DNA of 45,794 bases from Candidatus Sphingobacterium stercorigallinarum (GTDB taxonomy: Bacteria; Bacteroidota; Bacteroidia; Sphingobacteriales; Sphingobacteriaceae): the NCBI GenBank assembly GCA_019115805.1, contig DXCW01000171.1, positions 1-45,794 of the forward strand. Direction: 5' to 3'. Of this stretch, positions 1 to 9,286 are shown piece by piece. Positions within the stretch are counted from its first letter, which is position 1. Every line of letters starts with the position of its first letter. A model generated the notes under the pieces. It did not search any database and had not been told where the DNA came from. It worked only from the letters and a program-made list of their open reading frames with translations. Position numbers and translations under genes: made by a program.

Positions 1-618
1 ACTCAGACCGATGCCGAATAAGACGACGACAAGTGGTGCGGGGACCTTGTTCAATTTTCTAATGTGGGGCCAACCCATTAATATCCCTAGGGAGCCGAGG
101 CAAATGATTGCCGCTCCCCAATTGATTTGGGCGAACAGGTCGCTCATTGATGCGGCGGAGCCGGCGTCGCCTTCCACCATGCCAAAGGCCAGCGGAATTT
201 GCTTGAGAATAATCGTAATTCCGATAGCAGCGAGCATACCGATGATGACGGCTGTCGGGAAGTAATTGCCGATCATACCGGCACGCAGTATCCCCAAGAT
301 TAATTGTATTACGCCAGCGAGCAAGACCGCCAAAATAAAGGTTTCGTAAGCGCCCAATTGCTCGATCGCCCCCAGCACGATAACGGTGAGACCAGCGGCT
401 GGGCCGCTCACACTTAATGGCGATCCAGAGAGTGAGGCGACAATTGTTCCACCGATGATGCCGGTGAGTAGTCCCGCAAATAAGGGAGCCCCGGAAGCCA
501 TAGCAATGCCTAAGCATAACGGGAGGGCAACTAAAAAAACAACAATACTAGCGGGGAAATCATATTTTAAGTCTCTTTTCGATAATTTAAGAAAAGCAGA
601 CGTTCGTGTACCAAACAT
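1..618 (-). CDS. SulP-family anion transporter, N-terminal part (cut by window edge)
   Basis: Translating the minus strand from the ATG at 616-618 gives 206 uninterrupted residues running off the left edge. The start MFGTRTSAFLKLSKRDLKYD is followed by strongly hydrophobic segments containing FPASIVVFLVALPLCLGIA and a SGPAAGL motif, which are typical of the first transmembrane region of SulP/SLC26 permeases. This family moves sulfate, bicarbonate or other anions across the inner membrane. The C-terminal half, where a STAS or carbonic-anhydrase domain would show the substrate class, lies outside the window, so the substrate cannot be named. No clear ribosome binding site is seen, as is common in Bacteroidota. 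The family call is firm; sulfate versus bicarbonate is open. Confidence 0.88.
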   Translation of the reverse strand, partial: MFGTRTSAFLKLSKRDLKYDFPASIVVFLVALPLCLGIAMASGAPLFAGLLTGIIGGTIVASLSGSPLSVSGPAAGLTVIVLGAIEQLGAYETFILAVLLAGVIQLILGILRAGMIGNYFPTAVIIGMLAAIGITIILKQIPLAFGMVEGDAGSAASMSDLFAQINWGAAIICLGSLGILMGWPHIRKLNKVPAPLVVVLFGIGLS

Positions 619-725
619 ATGTTTTATAAGATGTTAATTCAACCATTTGATGAATGTCTTCAACAATTCCTAGAAAGACGATTTACGTCAGTTTAAGAAA
701 GTGTATTTGTCGTGAAAATGGGAGA

Positions 726-1097
726 TTAACAGTTGGGAGGCGGTGTGGGAACCGAGATGGTATAGACGGAAAAGCAGCGTTCGTTTTTTAAATAGTGCTT
801 TGCTTTACCGGTGTTTTCTACTGTTGGATTAAAACTAAGGTAATCGATCGAATCTGGTTTGAATACTTTGATAGCCGATTCATGTAAGTCTTCTAAATTG
901 GCGTTGGCGCCTTTTGCCGTGTTTTCAATTTCCAGCTGCATGACGATTTGAAGAACCGTGCCCGCATCTAACACATCCACAAATACAGGAGTGGCCGACA
1001 TGATCATTTTTAACGCGAAGATCAAAAAACAAACCTTGGCACAGGTGATCCTTCGCGCTTCAGAAAACAAATGTTGTTTTGTTATCATTTCATACAA
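726..1097 (-). CDS. Small hypothetical protein with hydrophobic N-terminal segment
   Basis: This 123-residue reading frame lies between the SulP gene and the SusCD terminator. I do not recognise the family. The N-terminal third has a hydrophobic stretch around residues 20-42, so it may be exported or membrane anchored. The rest is polar and ends in a proline-rich tail with a final Cys. The start is uncertain: Met codons occur at residues 1, 4, 31 and 33, and a -7-like element (TATTTTTG, minus strand, 1095-1102) overlaps the first Met, which would favour a later start. No competing frame looks better here, but the gene itself is only moderately supported. Confidence 0.5.
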   Translation of the reverse strand: MYEMITKQHLFSEARRITCAKVCFLIFALKMIMSATPVFVDVLDAGTVLQIVMQLEIENTAKGANANLEDLHESAIKVFKPDSIDYLSFNPTVENTGKAKHYLKNERCFSVYTISVPTPPPNC

Positions 1098-1240
1098 AAA
1101 TAGAATTTTATTTCAAAAAAATATTATAATCACAATTAAATGTTGAAAAAATTACATAAACATTATTTTGTTTGATGACCGCAGGTTGAATATGAGTAAT
1201 GTTTTTTCGTGAATGAGAGCAGGGTAGCTCGTCAAAAAGA

Positions 1241-1270
1241 AAACCCCAACAAATGTGCCGGGGTTTTTTT
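1241..1270 (-). terminator. Rho-independent terminator after the SusCD pair
   Basis: An AAAACCCC / GGGGTTTT inverted repeat with a short loop sits about 30 bp past the SusD stop. T-rich tracts follow on both strands, so it could work in both directions. The minus-strand use, ending the susC-susD transcript, is the obvious one. Confidence 0.8.
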
Positions 1271-1300
1271 GGTTACCGATAGATAGCCATATCGAAAAGC

Positions 1301-2896
1301 TTAGTCCTTTTTTGCAAAATAAAGCTTTTTGTCAATTTCATCTCCACCTAGCGTGCTAGAGGCAGCGCGCCAATTTTCTCCGTTCAAGGTTTGTTGAGTA
1401 ACCGGATAACGTACACGAGCTGGCAAATCTGTAGCAACAACATTTCCTGATTGCAGTGGCGTGAAGGTATAGGTTGAACCGTTGTGTGGACGGGTGGTTT
1501 GCTCGCCGGGCATAAGAAGAATTTCCGTGTCCGGGTAGCCGGTCCGCCGATACTCGTTCCACGCTTCATCTGGGTTGTAAAATAAGCTGACGTATTTCTG
1601 ATTCATGACGTGTCGCTCATTGGCTGCAGGTAAATTCGCGATAAATTCCGCGATGGCTGCTTCCTCAACCCCAACGCGCTCCATGTTGGCGCGCACACCA
1701 TTTTCATAGTGTTCTTGTGACCACGAGTTGACCTCGCTAAGAATGAAGGCCACCTCTGCATATTCCATTAATACTTCCCCGCGGGTAGCCGTGAGGATTT
1801 CTTTAGCAAAGAAATTGTTGTTTGCGGGCGAGGTGTAATAATCTTCTACCGCCGGTAACGCGTAGGGCACTCCGGTATAGTCACTAAGATCATCAGAATT
1901 CTGATAGCCAGCGTTGTATCTGGTGAAGGTCAAACCCTTTGGCGCGGCGATTTTGTATAAACGCGGGTCAAAACCGTAATCGGCTGTCTCGCCTTTCAAT
2001 AAATCTACGAACTGGCGATTGGGCCAGAAGTCGGTACGTGGTGTTCCGGTATAAAACGTTTGCCAAAGCGGATTTCCTTCCGCATCGGTTTCTCCAAAAG
2101 CGTGGATAGCGTTGTCGGCGTTTGATGTAAACACGCCACTAGCGATTGCGTCATCAATCTCTGCTTGAGCTGCCGGGTAAACGGCCTTTATGCGGTTGGC
2201 AATACGTAAGCGTAAGGAGTTGCCGAATTTTTTCCAAGACGCGGCATCCCCTCCATAAATATTGTCTCCTTCATTGAACACGGGCTCACCGGTATTAAGT
2301 TGCGCCGTTGCTTCTTTTAATTCCTTTAGCAGGTCAATGTATATGTCTTCCTCTGAAGCGTAACTGGCTAACGGGTATAAGTCTACATCCAGCGCTTGAA
2401 AGTTTGGATTCTCCCGATCGCCATAGGACCAATACGGTACCGGACCAAAGTGGGAAACCAAATGGTCAAAGGTATAGGCCAGCATGATGCGTGACGCGGC
2501 AATTTGATTGTCTAGATTTCCGTAGGCAGACATCTGATCCGCCGTTTCCGGATTTTCACACATCAAAATGATGTCTTTATAGGAGTTAGCAGAACGGTAT
2601 AAATATATCCAACCGTTGCCTGTTTGGTTGTCGCGGTATTGATATTTATCCTCTTCCACATAATTGCTTTGGGCTGAATATTGCATCCAAGGCATAGACA
2701 TTCTAGCCATCCACCAACCGTCACGAGTAAAGGTCATCAGGTAACGGTTCGCGCCATTGAAAACGGTGTAACTCGGGACCACTTCCGGAGAGTTGGGATT
2801 GGTATTGATTTCCTCGAAATCCTTGGTACAACTGGTCATCGAAAGCGCCGAGATTCCAAGTACCGATGATATGAATAATGCTTTTATATGTTTCAT
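1301..2896 (-). CDS. SusD/RagB-family outer-membrane lipoprotein (SusD-like_2 type)
   Basis: The 531-residue product starts with a lipoprotein signal peptide ending in the lipobox LSMTSC (Cys23), followed by KDFEEINTNPNSPEVVP. That wording right after the lipid anchor is characteristic of the SusD-like_2 branch. SusD proteins sit on the cell surface and act as the substrate-binding lid of the partner SusC transporter. The C-terminal region has the usual late features (EAWNEYRRTGYP; a tail with RVRYP). The gene starts 13 bp after the stop of the SusC gene and is co-transcribed with it. The substrate cannot be deduced: no glycoside hydrolase, lyase or peptidase gene accompanies the pair. Family assignment is secure. 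Confidence 0.95.
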   Translation of the reverse strand: MKHIKALFISSVLGISALSMTSCTKDFEEINTNPNSPEVVPSYTVFNGANRYLMTFTRDGWWMARMSMPWMQYSAQSNYVEEDKYQYRDNQTGNGWIYLYRSANSYKDIILMCENPETADQMSAYGNLDNQIAASRIMLAYTFDHLVSHFGPVPYWSYGDRENPNFQALDVDLYPLASYASEEDIYIDLLKELKEATAQLNTGEPVFNEGDNIYGGDAASWKKFGNSLRLRIANRIKAVYPAAQAEIDDAIASGVFTSNADNAIHAFGETDAEGNPLWQTFYTGTPRTDFWPNRQFVDLLKGETADYGFDPRLYKIAAPKGLTFTRYNAGYQNSDDLSDYTGVPYALPAVEDYYTSPANNNFFAKEILTATRGEVLMEYAEVAFILSEVNSWSQEHYENGVRANMERVGVEEAAIAEFIANLPAANERHVMNQKYVSLFYNPDEAWNEYRRTGYPDTEILLMPGEQTTRPHNGSTYTFTPLQSGNVVATDLPARVRYPVTQQTLNGENWRAASSTLGGDEIDKKLYFAKKD

Positions 2897-2909
2897 GTTA
2901 GAAATAGTC

Positions 2910-5900
2910 TTAGAACTGTAATTTAAGATTTAAACCGAAAGTTTTAGAAGCGGGTAAGTTACCACCTTCAAACCCTTGTGTGTTTCCGCTTCCTGTAGTT
3001 GCCATTTCCGGGTCAAAGTTATCACTAGCTAGTCCCCAAGCGGCAAGGTTTCTGCCGAAAGCGGAAATGGTTGCACCTTTAAGGCGAAGTTTGCTCACAA
3101 AGTTATTCGGTAAATTGTACCCAAAAGTGATTTCGCGCAATTTGACATAATCGGCGTCGAATACGTTCTGTGCAGTAGGACCGCCATAAAAATGTCTAAA
3201 GTAATCTTTTCCCTCCACGCGCTGCGTATTCTCTTCCACATCGGTAACGGCGTAGGTGCCGTCTCCATTAGCTGTAACCGTTCCCGTCACTCCATCTACC
3301 ACGATGCCCTCTTCACGAATGCCATTAGCGGCAGTGGCTTCCAATACACCGGTATAATGACCAAACATATTAGAGATGGAGAAGAACTTTCCGCCTTGTT
3401 GTATATCAATCAATGCCGATAGTGTGAAATCTTTATAGCTAAAGGTATTGCGCCAACCGGCGTTGAAATCGGGTAGAATGGAACCAAGGTTTTTGTTCGC
3501 TGAGGCCAAGTACAATCCAGATTCACTAGAGACTACTTTGTTCCCGTTATCGTCGTAGATGAAATCAGAACCGAATATCTGTCCATACGCTTGGCCAGGT
3601 TGGGCGATTAATGAGGCGTTGAAAGGAGCGTTAGCAATGGTCAGCGACTCTAAGCCCTCAGCCAACTCAACGACTTTATTGCGGTTTCTAGCAAAGTTGA
3701 TATGGGACACCCATTCGAAGTTCTCGTTACGCACGGGCACGATAGTTACCATGGCTTCGATTCCTTTGTTTACCGCACGGCCCGCATTCATTACTCTAGA
3801 ACTGAATCCGATTTCTGCACCAGTGGTAACCGGCATGATTAAATCCGTGGTTTCTTCGTTGTAATAGGTCAAATCAATGCCTAAGCGATTGTCGAACATT
3901 TGCGCTTCAATACCGAATTCGTATGAACGTTTTGTCTCGGGACGCAATTCAGGATTGAGTTTTGATAGACCTTTTAAAAAGTACGGATTGTTTAGGAAGG
4001 TGGTATTGTCAAATACCGTATTCGAATATACATCCATTAAACGATAAGGATCGGTATCGTTACCTACTTTCGACCAGCCGGCTCTTAATTTCGCAAAGTT
4101 CAACCACTGCGCGTCCATCAATTGAGAGAATACAAAAGATCCAGTGACAGAGGGGTAGAAGTACGAGTTATTATCGGCGGGTAGGGTAGAAGACCAGTCG
4201 TTTCTCCAGCCGAAGTCTAAATACAAGAAGTCTTTATAGCCTCCAGAGAAATTACCGAATACCGAGTTTACACGCTTTTTGAAATGCGTAGTGGTCATCG
4301 TAGGTGCTTGGAAACTGTTGTTAATCGTGTAGAGGTTCGGAACGATTAAGCCGCCAGCTGTAGCCGCGTCCGAGGTGTGACGCGTCGTGTTCCGACGGTT
4401 TGATCCCACAAAAGCGTTGAAGGAAAAATCGTCCCAAGTTTTATCATAGTGCAAACGAGCCTCATAGTTCATCTCGGTGAATTCCCGCAAGGTTTCTTGG
4501 TAACTGGATACTGCTAATGAACCTACCGCCACACGGTCATTGATATTTAAAGAATAATTGTCGCCGTATATATTTCCGGTGACGTATAATCCCGGCATGA
4601 TGTCGTATTGTAATTCCACGTTCCCGTAAAAACGGTCGCGTTGATCGGTGGCAATGTTTTCGTTGGTAATCCAATAGTGATTGTCGGAGTAGTTTGGCGC
4701 TGGATCGTCCCACGATTTGACATTCCATGATTTTTGACCGCCGGAAATGGTCCTGTAATTTTTTAGACGTTCAAAATCCAATTGATTTTGACCCCACTGG
4801 AACATTTTCTGTCCGATGGAGTTGTTCCCGTAGCCCTGCTCTGGACGGTTAAAACCATTTGTTCGTACGTAATTGATGTTTCCTCTTGCCGTTAGTTTAT
4901 CAAAAAACTTACTTTCGACACTCACGTTTGCAGTCGTTCTTTTGACTTCTGAGTTAGGAACAATACCGGATTGGGTGACATTGGATAACGACATTCTCGC
5001 AGCGGTGTGCTCGTATGACTTTGCTAGCGAGACGGAGTTGGTGTAAGCGGCTCCGGTATTAAAGAATGTTCTGTAGTCGTTTTTTGGATACGCCCAGGCC
5101 CGTGTCTTGAGGTAGTTGTCTGGATCTTCCGGATATAGGGCATCCCAGTGTAGCACCTGCTGACCGTCCAGTTTTGGTCCCCATGATTCATCCGCTCCGT
5201 AATTCACTACTTGGAAGTCTTTTCCGTCGATCGTGACTGTTTCAAAGTCTGTCTCATAACCCCCACCGTATAATTTCTGAAGTTTTGGTGTGATACCTAG
5301 GGTTTCAAAGGCAACGCCCGTATTGAAGGTGATTTCGTCCCGGCCTAGTTTTGCGGATTTTGTTTTAATCAATACCACACCGTTCGATGCACGAGCACCA
5401 TATAGCGCTGATGCCGGACCGCCTTTTAATACGTTCACTGATTCAATATCGTCGGGATTGATGTCAAAACCGGCATCGCCATAATCACGGCCACCCGCTC
5501 CACGCTCGGCATTGGCTGTGTTGTAATTGGAATTGTCCATTGGAATACCGTCTACCACAATCAAAGGTCTGTTTTCTCCCGTTAGAGATCCGATCCCGCG
5601 AAGTACAATCCGTGTCGAACCGCCTAAACTGGACGAGGGGGCTGAAACGGTCGCTCCCGCCACGTTACCGGAAAGCGATTGTAATGCATTTCCCCCCCGA
5701 GCAGCAGATAGGGTCTCGCCGGATACTTCCTGAGCAGCGTAGCCTAAAGATTTTTTATCTCTCGATATACCTAAGGCGGTGACAACCACTTCTTCAAGCG
5801 CCTCTTCATCGGAAGCTAATTGGACATTGATGACGGTTTGATTTCCCACACTTACACGCTGGCTACTGAAGCCAACATAGGAAAACACGAGCGTCACATC

Positions 5901-6104
5901 GTCTCCAGAAATGTCGATGGTGTAATTGCCGGAAGCATCGGTTTGCGTGGCATTTGTTGTACCGACGACTGCGACCGAAACCCCTGGAAGTGGATTCCCT
6001 TCGGTCGAAGATGTCACTTGGCCACTCACTTGTCTTTCTTGAGCATACGATGCCCCAACGAGGCAAAGCAGCGCAAATAGCATGCTGAGTAATTTTTGTT
6101 TCAT
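2910..6104 (-). CDS. SusC/RagA-family TonB-dependent outer-membrane transporter
   Basis: The 1064-residue protein has a signal peptide (about residues 1-21, ending SYA-QE), a carboxypeptidase-regulatory-like beta domain (about 26-98), a TonB-box-like segment EEVVVTAL near 104-111, a plug domain with GNVAGATV and the SusC signature LKGGPASALYGARASNGV, and a long beta-barrel ending in KTFGLNLKLQF with a terminal Phe. It imports a nutrient bound by SusD across the outer membrane using TonB energy. Length and layout are normal for SusC. No SusR-type or FecIR-type regulator lies next to it. The 505-bp spacer upstream probably holds its promoter. Confidence 0.96.
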   Translation of the reverse strand: MKQKLLSMLFALLCLVGASYAQERQVSGQVTSSTEGNPLPGVSVAVVGTTNATQTDASGNYTIDISGDDVTLVFSYVGFSSQRVSVGNQTVINVQLASDEEALEEVVVTALGISRDKKSLGYAAQEVSGETLSAARGGNALQSLSGNVAGATVSAPSSSLGGSTRIVLRGIGSLTGENRPLIVVDGIPMDNSNYNTANAERGAGGRDYGDAGFDINPDDIESVNVLKGGPASALYGARASNGVVLIKTKSAKLGRDEITFNTGVAFETLGITPKLQKLYGGGYETDFETVTIDGKDFQVVNYGADESWGPKLDGQQVLHWDALYPEDPDNYLKTRAWAYPKNDYRTFFNTGAAYTNSVSLAKSYEHTAARMSLSNVTQSGIVPNSEVKRTTANVSVESKFFDKLTARGNINYVRTNGFNRPEQGYGNNSIGQKMFQWGQNQLDFERLKNYRTISGGQKSWNVKSWDDPAPNYSDNHYWITNENIATDQRDRFYGNVELQYDIMPGLYVTGNIYGDNYSLNINDRVAVGSLAVSSYQETLREFTEMNYEARLHYDKTWDDFSFNAFVGSNRRNTTRHTSDAATAGGLIVPNLYTINNSFQAPTMTTTHFKKRVNSVFGNFSGGYKDFLYLDFGWRNDWSSTLPADNNSYFYPSVTGSFVFSQLMDAQWLNFAKLRAGWSKVGNDTDPYRLMDVYSNTVFDNTTFLNNPYFLKGLSKLNPELRPETKRSYEFGIEAQMFDNRLGIDLTYYNEETTDLIMPVTTGAEIGFSSRVMNAGRAVNKGIEAMVTIVPVRNENFEWVSHINFARNRNKVVELAEGLESLTIANAPFNASLIAQPGQAYGQIFGSDFIYDDNGNKVVSSESGLYLASANKNLGSILPDFNAGWRNTFSYKDFTLSALIDIQQGGKFFSISNMFGHYTGVLEATAANGIREEGIVVDGVTGTVTANGDGTYAVTDVEENTQRVEGKDYFRHFYGGPTAQNVFDADYVKLREITFGYNLPNNFVSKLRLKGATISAFGRNLAAWGLASDNFDPEMATTGSGNTQGFEGGNLPASKTFGLNLKLQF

Positions 6105-6609
6105 GTTTGTAATGTTTAGTTAAAAGGTTTTTCGTTTGCTAATTGAATGTTCCACAGGGAACGGTTAGTTCATCTTTATTTGTCGTTAAAAATTGAATTG
6201 TATGTTAGTATGCCTGCATAGTTTAATGTAACAAAAACAGAAAGCCGGATCTGCGAGATATCGCTAGAAACGATCGCGTTTTTTCCCAAGTGTTAAAAAA
6301 AAGCCGCTTTTTTAGTAATCCTAGTAAAGAAACTGTTAATATTAAAACAAATATATAATAATTTTATGCAATTATTTGACTAGGATTTCAGATAAAATTT
6401 GAGATGGCTGGTGAAACCAATCTTCATTAAGCAGACTTCGGGAGGTGGATAGCGGTGTTGGTAGATGATGATTTTGCCGATCTTTTCTGTTTTTTGTATG
6501 TTGTTTTTTTTACACAATCTGAATTGGCACGATATTCATTATAGCTTTAAGATAGCATCCACTAGCGGATGTGTTTTTTGATATTGTGGGACCTTTTAAT
6601 AACCGAAAT
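6105..6609. other. Divergent spacer between SusC and the HerA-like gene
   Basis: No gene is visible in these 505 bp. The half next to the SusC gene is AT-rich. On the minus strand a TATATTTG element (6348-6355) fits the Bacteroidota -7 consensus, but I see no matching -33 TTTG at the proper distance; if used, the SusC leader would be over 200 nt. A short GTTCC/GGAAC inverted repeat lies near 6149-6162. On the plus strand no convincing promoter was found. Confidence 0.4.
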
Positions 6610-8136
6610 ATGGAAGAAAGTTTTGTTCAAGCGATTACCGCTTCTTATCAACCCAAAGGTGCTTTTTTACAATTGGGTGCGGGGGTTTTAGATGGCCAGG
6701 TGGTTCGCGAGGCTCAGGTCAAGCTGCCGTTGAAAATGATGAATCGGCACGGCTTGATTGCGGGAGCGACCGGAACGGGAAAAACCAGAACACTGCAACT
6801 GATTGCCGAACAGCTATCGGATGCTGGTGTTCCGGTATTTATGTTGGACGTGAAGGGAGATCTCTCGGGTTTGTCGGAGCCTGGGCAGGCTAATGAGGCG
6901 TTATTGGAACGCGGCGAGGCGGTTGGGGTGCCTTTTGTGGCTTCCAGTTTTCCGGTGGAATTGTTTTCCCTATCTGGGCAGTTGGGGACTCCCATGCGGA
7001 TCACTGTGGAGGATTTCGGGCCGGTTTTATTAGCGCGTATTTTAGAACTTAATGACACCCAAACCGGTGTGCTTAGTGTGTTGTTTAAATATGCACAGGA
7101 CCAGCAAATTCCTGTGGTTGACTTGTCGGATATGAAGAGCCTATTAACGTATTTGAGCGAGGGGGCGGGAGCAGAGAAAATCAAGGCCGATTATGGGAAG
7201 ATTTCCACCAGTAGCGCACATACTATCCTTCGGAAGATGGTCACACTCGAACAGCAAGGGCTGGGCGATATTTTTGGGGAAAAGGAGTTTGAGATCGAAG
7301 ATTTGTTTGCGAAAGTGGACGGCAGGGGTACGATCAGTTTGTTGAATATTTCGGATATCCAAGATCAGCCGGTATTGTTCTCCACGTTTCTGTTGAGTCT
7401 ATTGAACCAATTGTTTAAGCAACTTCCAGAGGTAGGGGACCTCGCTCAACCCAAATTGGTGTTCTTTTTTGATGAGGCTCATCTGTTATTTAACGGAGCT
7501 TCAAAGGCGTTTTTGAATCAAATCGAGCAAATTGTGCGCTTGATTCGATCAAAAGGTGTGGGGGTGTTTTTTTGTACGCAAGCGCCAACGGACCTCCCAG
7601 AATCTGTGCTGGGTCAGTTAGGAAACCGTATTCAACATGCTTTGAGGGCTTTCACCCCGAACGACGCGGAGAATTTGCGGAAGGCGGTGAAGACCTATCC
7701 GACGTCGTCGTTTTATCAATTGGATAAAGTACTGACATCCCTTGGTACGGGCCAAGCATTGATTACCGTGCTGAATGACAAGGGCGTGCCGACGGAAGTA
7801 GTGGCCACGCATCTGGTGGCTGCTCGAGCTGTCATGGGGCCATGTAGTGCGTCAAATTATACGCGAATTGTCAACTCGTCGTCTTTGCGAAATAAATATG
7901 AGAAGCGAGTGGAGCGCCGCAGCGCAACCGAAGTGATTGCGGAATGGCAGGCCGCTGAGCAGAGAGAACAAGCCAAGCATAAGGAAGGCGCGGCCGTGAA
8001 AAAATCAACTTCTCGCCGACAAACTCCGTTAGAAGCGGCCAAAACACAGGCGAGTCGTACCTTGGCTCGCGAGGGGGTGAAGTTGTTGAGCAAGATCGCT
8101 AATGGCTTGATAGGCTCCCTATTCAAAAAGAGATAA
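6610..8136 (+). CDS. HerA/YjgR-like ATPase (DUF853 family)
   Basis: The 508-residue product has a Walker A GATGTGKT at residues 52-59 and a Walker B LVFFFDEAHLLF near 290, followed by the family-typical IRLIRSKGVGVFF and LGNRIQHALRAFTPND. It closely resembles E. coli YjgR and the DUF853 helicase/FtsK-HerA-like ATPases. Its cellular role is not established; it is a soluble P-loop motor-like protein that may act on DNA. No NurA nuclease gene is nearby, so the HerA-NurA end-resection system is not suggested. I chose the ATG at 6610 (MEESFVQ) rather than an in-frame ATG 39 bp upstream because homologues start close to it. The C-terminal 80 residues are basic and less conserved. Confidence 0.88.
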   Translation: MEESFVQAITASYQPKGAFLQLGAGVLDGQVVREAQVKLPLKMMNRHGLIAGATGTGKTRTLQLIAEQLSDAGVPVFMLDVKGDLSGLSEPGQANEALLERGEAVGVPFVASSFPVELFSLSGQLGTPMRITVEDFGPVLLARILELNDTQTGVLSVLFKYAQDQQIPVVDLSDMKSLLTYLSEGAGAEKIKADYGKISTSSAHTILRKMVTLEQQGLGDIFGEKEFEIEDLFAKVDGRGTISLLNISDIQDQPVLFSTFLLSLLNQLFKQLPEVGDLAQPKLVFFFDEAHLLFNGASKAFLNQIEQIVRLIRSKGVGVFFCTQAPTDLPESVLGQLGNRIQHALRAFTPNDAENLRKAVKTYPTSSFYQLDKVLTSLGTGQALITVLNDKGVPTEVVATHLVAARAVMGPCSASNYTRIVNSSSLRNKYEKRVERRSATEVIAEWQAAEQREQAKHKEGAAVKKSTSRRQTPLEAAKTQASRTLAREGVKLLSKIANGLIGSLFKKR

Positions 8137-8148
8137 TGAATTAAATGG

Positions 8149-8156
8149 TATATTTG
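8149..8156 (+). promoter_or_regulatory. Candidate -7 element for the nucleotidyltransferase gene
   Basis: TATATTTG matches TAnnTTTG and lies about 33-39 bp before the start codons at 8189/8195. No good -33 element is seen, so this is a weak call. Confidence 0.4.
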
Positions 8157-8188
8157 CCGATACAGATAATAAGAAAACTAAACAAAAA

Positions 8189-9109
8189 ATGATTATGGGA
8201 AAACCAACTTTGGTAGTTCTAGCAGCAGGGATGGCCAGTAGATATGGCTCACTAAAACAAGTGGATGGATTCGGTCCGAACGACGAGTCTATTATTGATT
8301 ATTCAATTTACGATGCGATTCGTGCTGGATTCGGAAAAGTAGTTTTTATTATACGTGAAGAGTTTGAGCAGGTCATGCGCGAAAAATTTGATGCGAAGCT
8401 CGCAGGTAAAATTGAGGTCGCATATGCTTTTCAGGACTTTGACCTTAGCAAATTTGGTATAGATCGCACTATTGAGCGCGCAAAACCGTGGGGAACGGCA
8501 CACGCGGTCATGAGCGCAAAGGACCAGGTGGACGGTCCGTTCTGTGTGATCAATGCCGACGATTTTTACGGTTCGGATGCTTTTGAAAAAATGGCCGTCT
8601 TTTTATCGAATGAAGCGACCGACGATAGGATGTGCTTGATGGGTTTTGAGGTGGGGAATACGATGTCAGATTACGGGTATGTTTCTAGGGGTGTTTGTGA
8701 GGTGGACCAGGAGGGTAATATGGCTTCGGTGACGGAACGTACAAAAATTTATTATAAAGAGGGGGGTGATGGCGAAAAGAAAATTGTATACGAAGAAGAC
8801 GGTGTGACCCGTGAGTTGGCTCCCGATGCACGTGTCTCCATGAACTTTTGGGGTTTTACGCCACGCATCATTCAAGTTGCTATTGATTTGTTCCCTGAAT
8901 TCGTGGAAAATAATGCGGACAATCCGAAGTCGGAATTTTTTATCCCATCTATTCCCGATTATATGGTGAAAAACGGGATGGCAGATTTTAAAGTGATTCC
9001 TACTTCTTCTAAATGGTTTGGGGTCACTTACGTGGAAGACAAGCCGATTGTACAAGAAAATATTTCAAAATTAGTGAACGACGGTGTTTACCCTAAAGAG
9101 CTTTTTTAA
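8189..9109 (+). CDS. Sugar-phosphate nucleotidyltransferase-like protein
   Basis: The 306-residue protein starts with the nucleotidyltransferase signature LVVLAAGMASRYGSLKQ (glycine-rich NTP-binding loop followed by the conserved Lys). It has an acidic metal-binding motif NADDFYG near 120 and a later KWFGVTYVEDK segment. This fold joins an NTP to a sugar phosphate or similar phosphorylated molecule. The exact substrate is unknown; many Bacteroidota carry this stand-alone single-domain member without a sugar-pathway neighbourhood. Two Met codons (8189 and 8195) are possible starts; the second gives MGKPTLVV. It has its own terminator immediately downstream. Confidence 0.82.
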   Translation: MIMGKPTLVVLAAGMASRYGSLKQVDGFGPNDESIIDYSIYDAIRAGFGKVVFIIREEFEQVMREKFDAKLAGKIEVAYAFQDFDLSKFGIDRTIERAKPWGTAHAVMSAKDQVDGPFCVINADDFYGSDAFEKMAVFLSNEATDDRMCLMGFEVGNTMSDYGYVSRGVCEVDQEGNMASVTERTKIYYKEGGDGEKKIVYEEDGVTRELAPDARVSMNFWGFTPRIIQVAIDLFPEFVENNADNPKSEFFIPSIPDYMVKNGMADFKVIPTSSKWFGVTYVEDKPIVQENISKLVNDGVYPKELF

Positions 9110-9135
9110 GCTTTTAAGTGGTGTTCTATATGATA

Positions 9136-9164
9136 TGGGGTTGCGAAATTTCGCAACCCCTTTT
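9136..9164 (+). terminator. Terminator of the nucleotidyltransferase gene
   Basis: GGGGTTGCGAAATTTCGCAACCCC is a perfect self-complementary hairpin followed by a run of T. It lies 26 bp after the stop codon. Confidence 0.9.
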
Positions 9165-9204
9165 TTCTGCATTCGGGCCAACAGTTCGGGCGGAATAGCG
9201 CAAG

Positions 9205-9242
9205 AAAAAGCTCGGTCATCACATAGGATGACCGAGCTTTCA
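9205..9242 (-). terminator. Terminator of dnaK
   Basis: A perfect 14-bp stem (AAAGCTCGGTCATC / GATGACCGAGCTTT, six-base loop) is followed on the minus strand by a T-tract. It lies about 45 bp past the dnaK stop. Confidence 0.88.
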
Positions 9243-9286
9243 TGTATATCGCTGTCCTCCAATAAGCAGGACGACGTTCCTTTATG

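Noticed and set aside
59..517. Open frame of 152 codons on the minus strand
   Set aside because: It is a shifted-frame shadow of the SulP gene; its product is rich in Arg/His/Trp with no family features, while the neighbouring frame gives clear SulP motifs.
6290..6322. A-run/T-run inverted repeat that could be a terminator
   Set aside because: It lies between two divergent genes, with no transcript expected to end there, and its loop is too small for a good hairpin.
6610..8136. HerA-NurA type DNA end-processing or HerA-based antiphage system
   Set aside because: No NurA, SIR2 or DUF4297 partner is adjacent, and the protein matches the stand-alone YjgR/DUF853 class.
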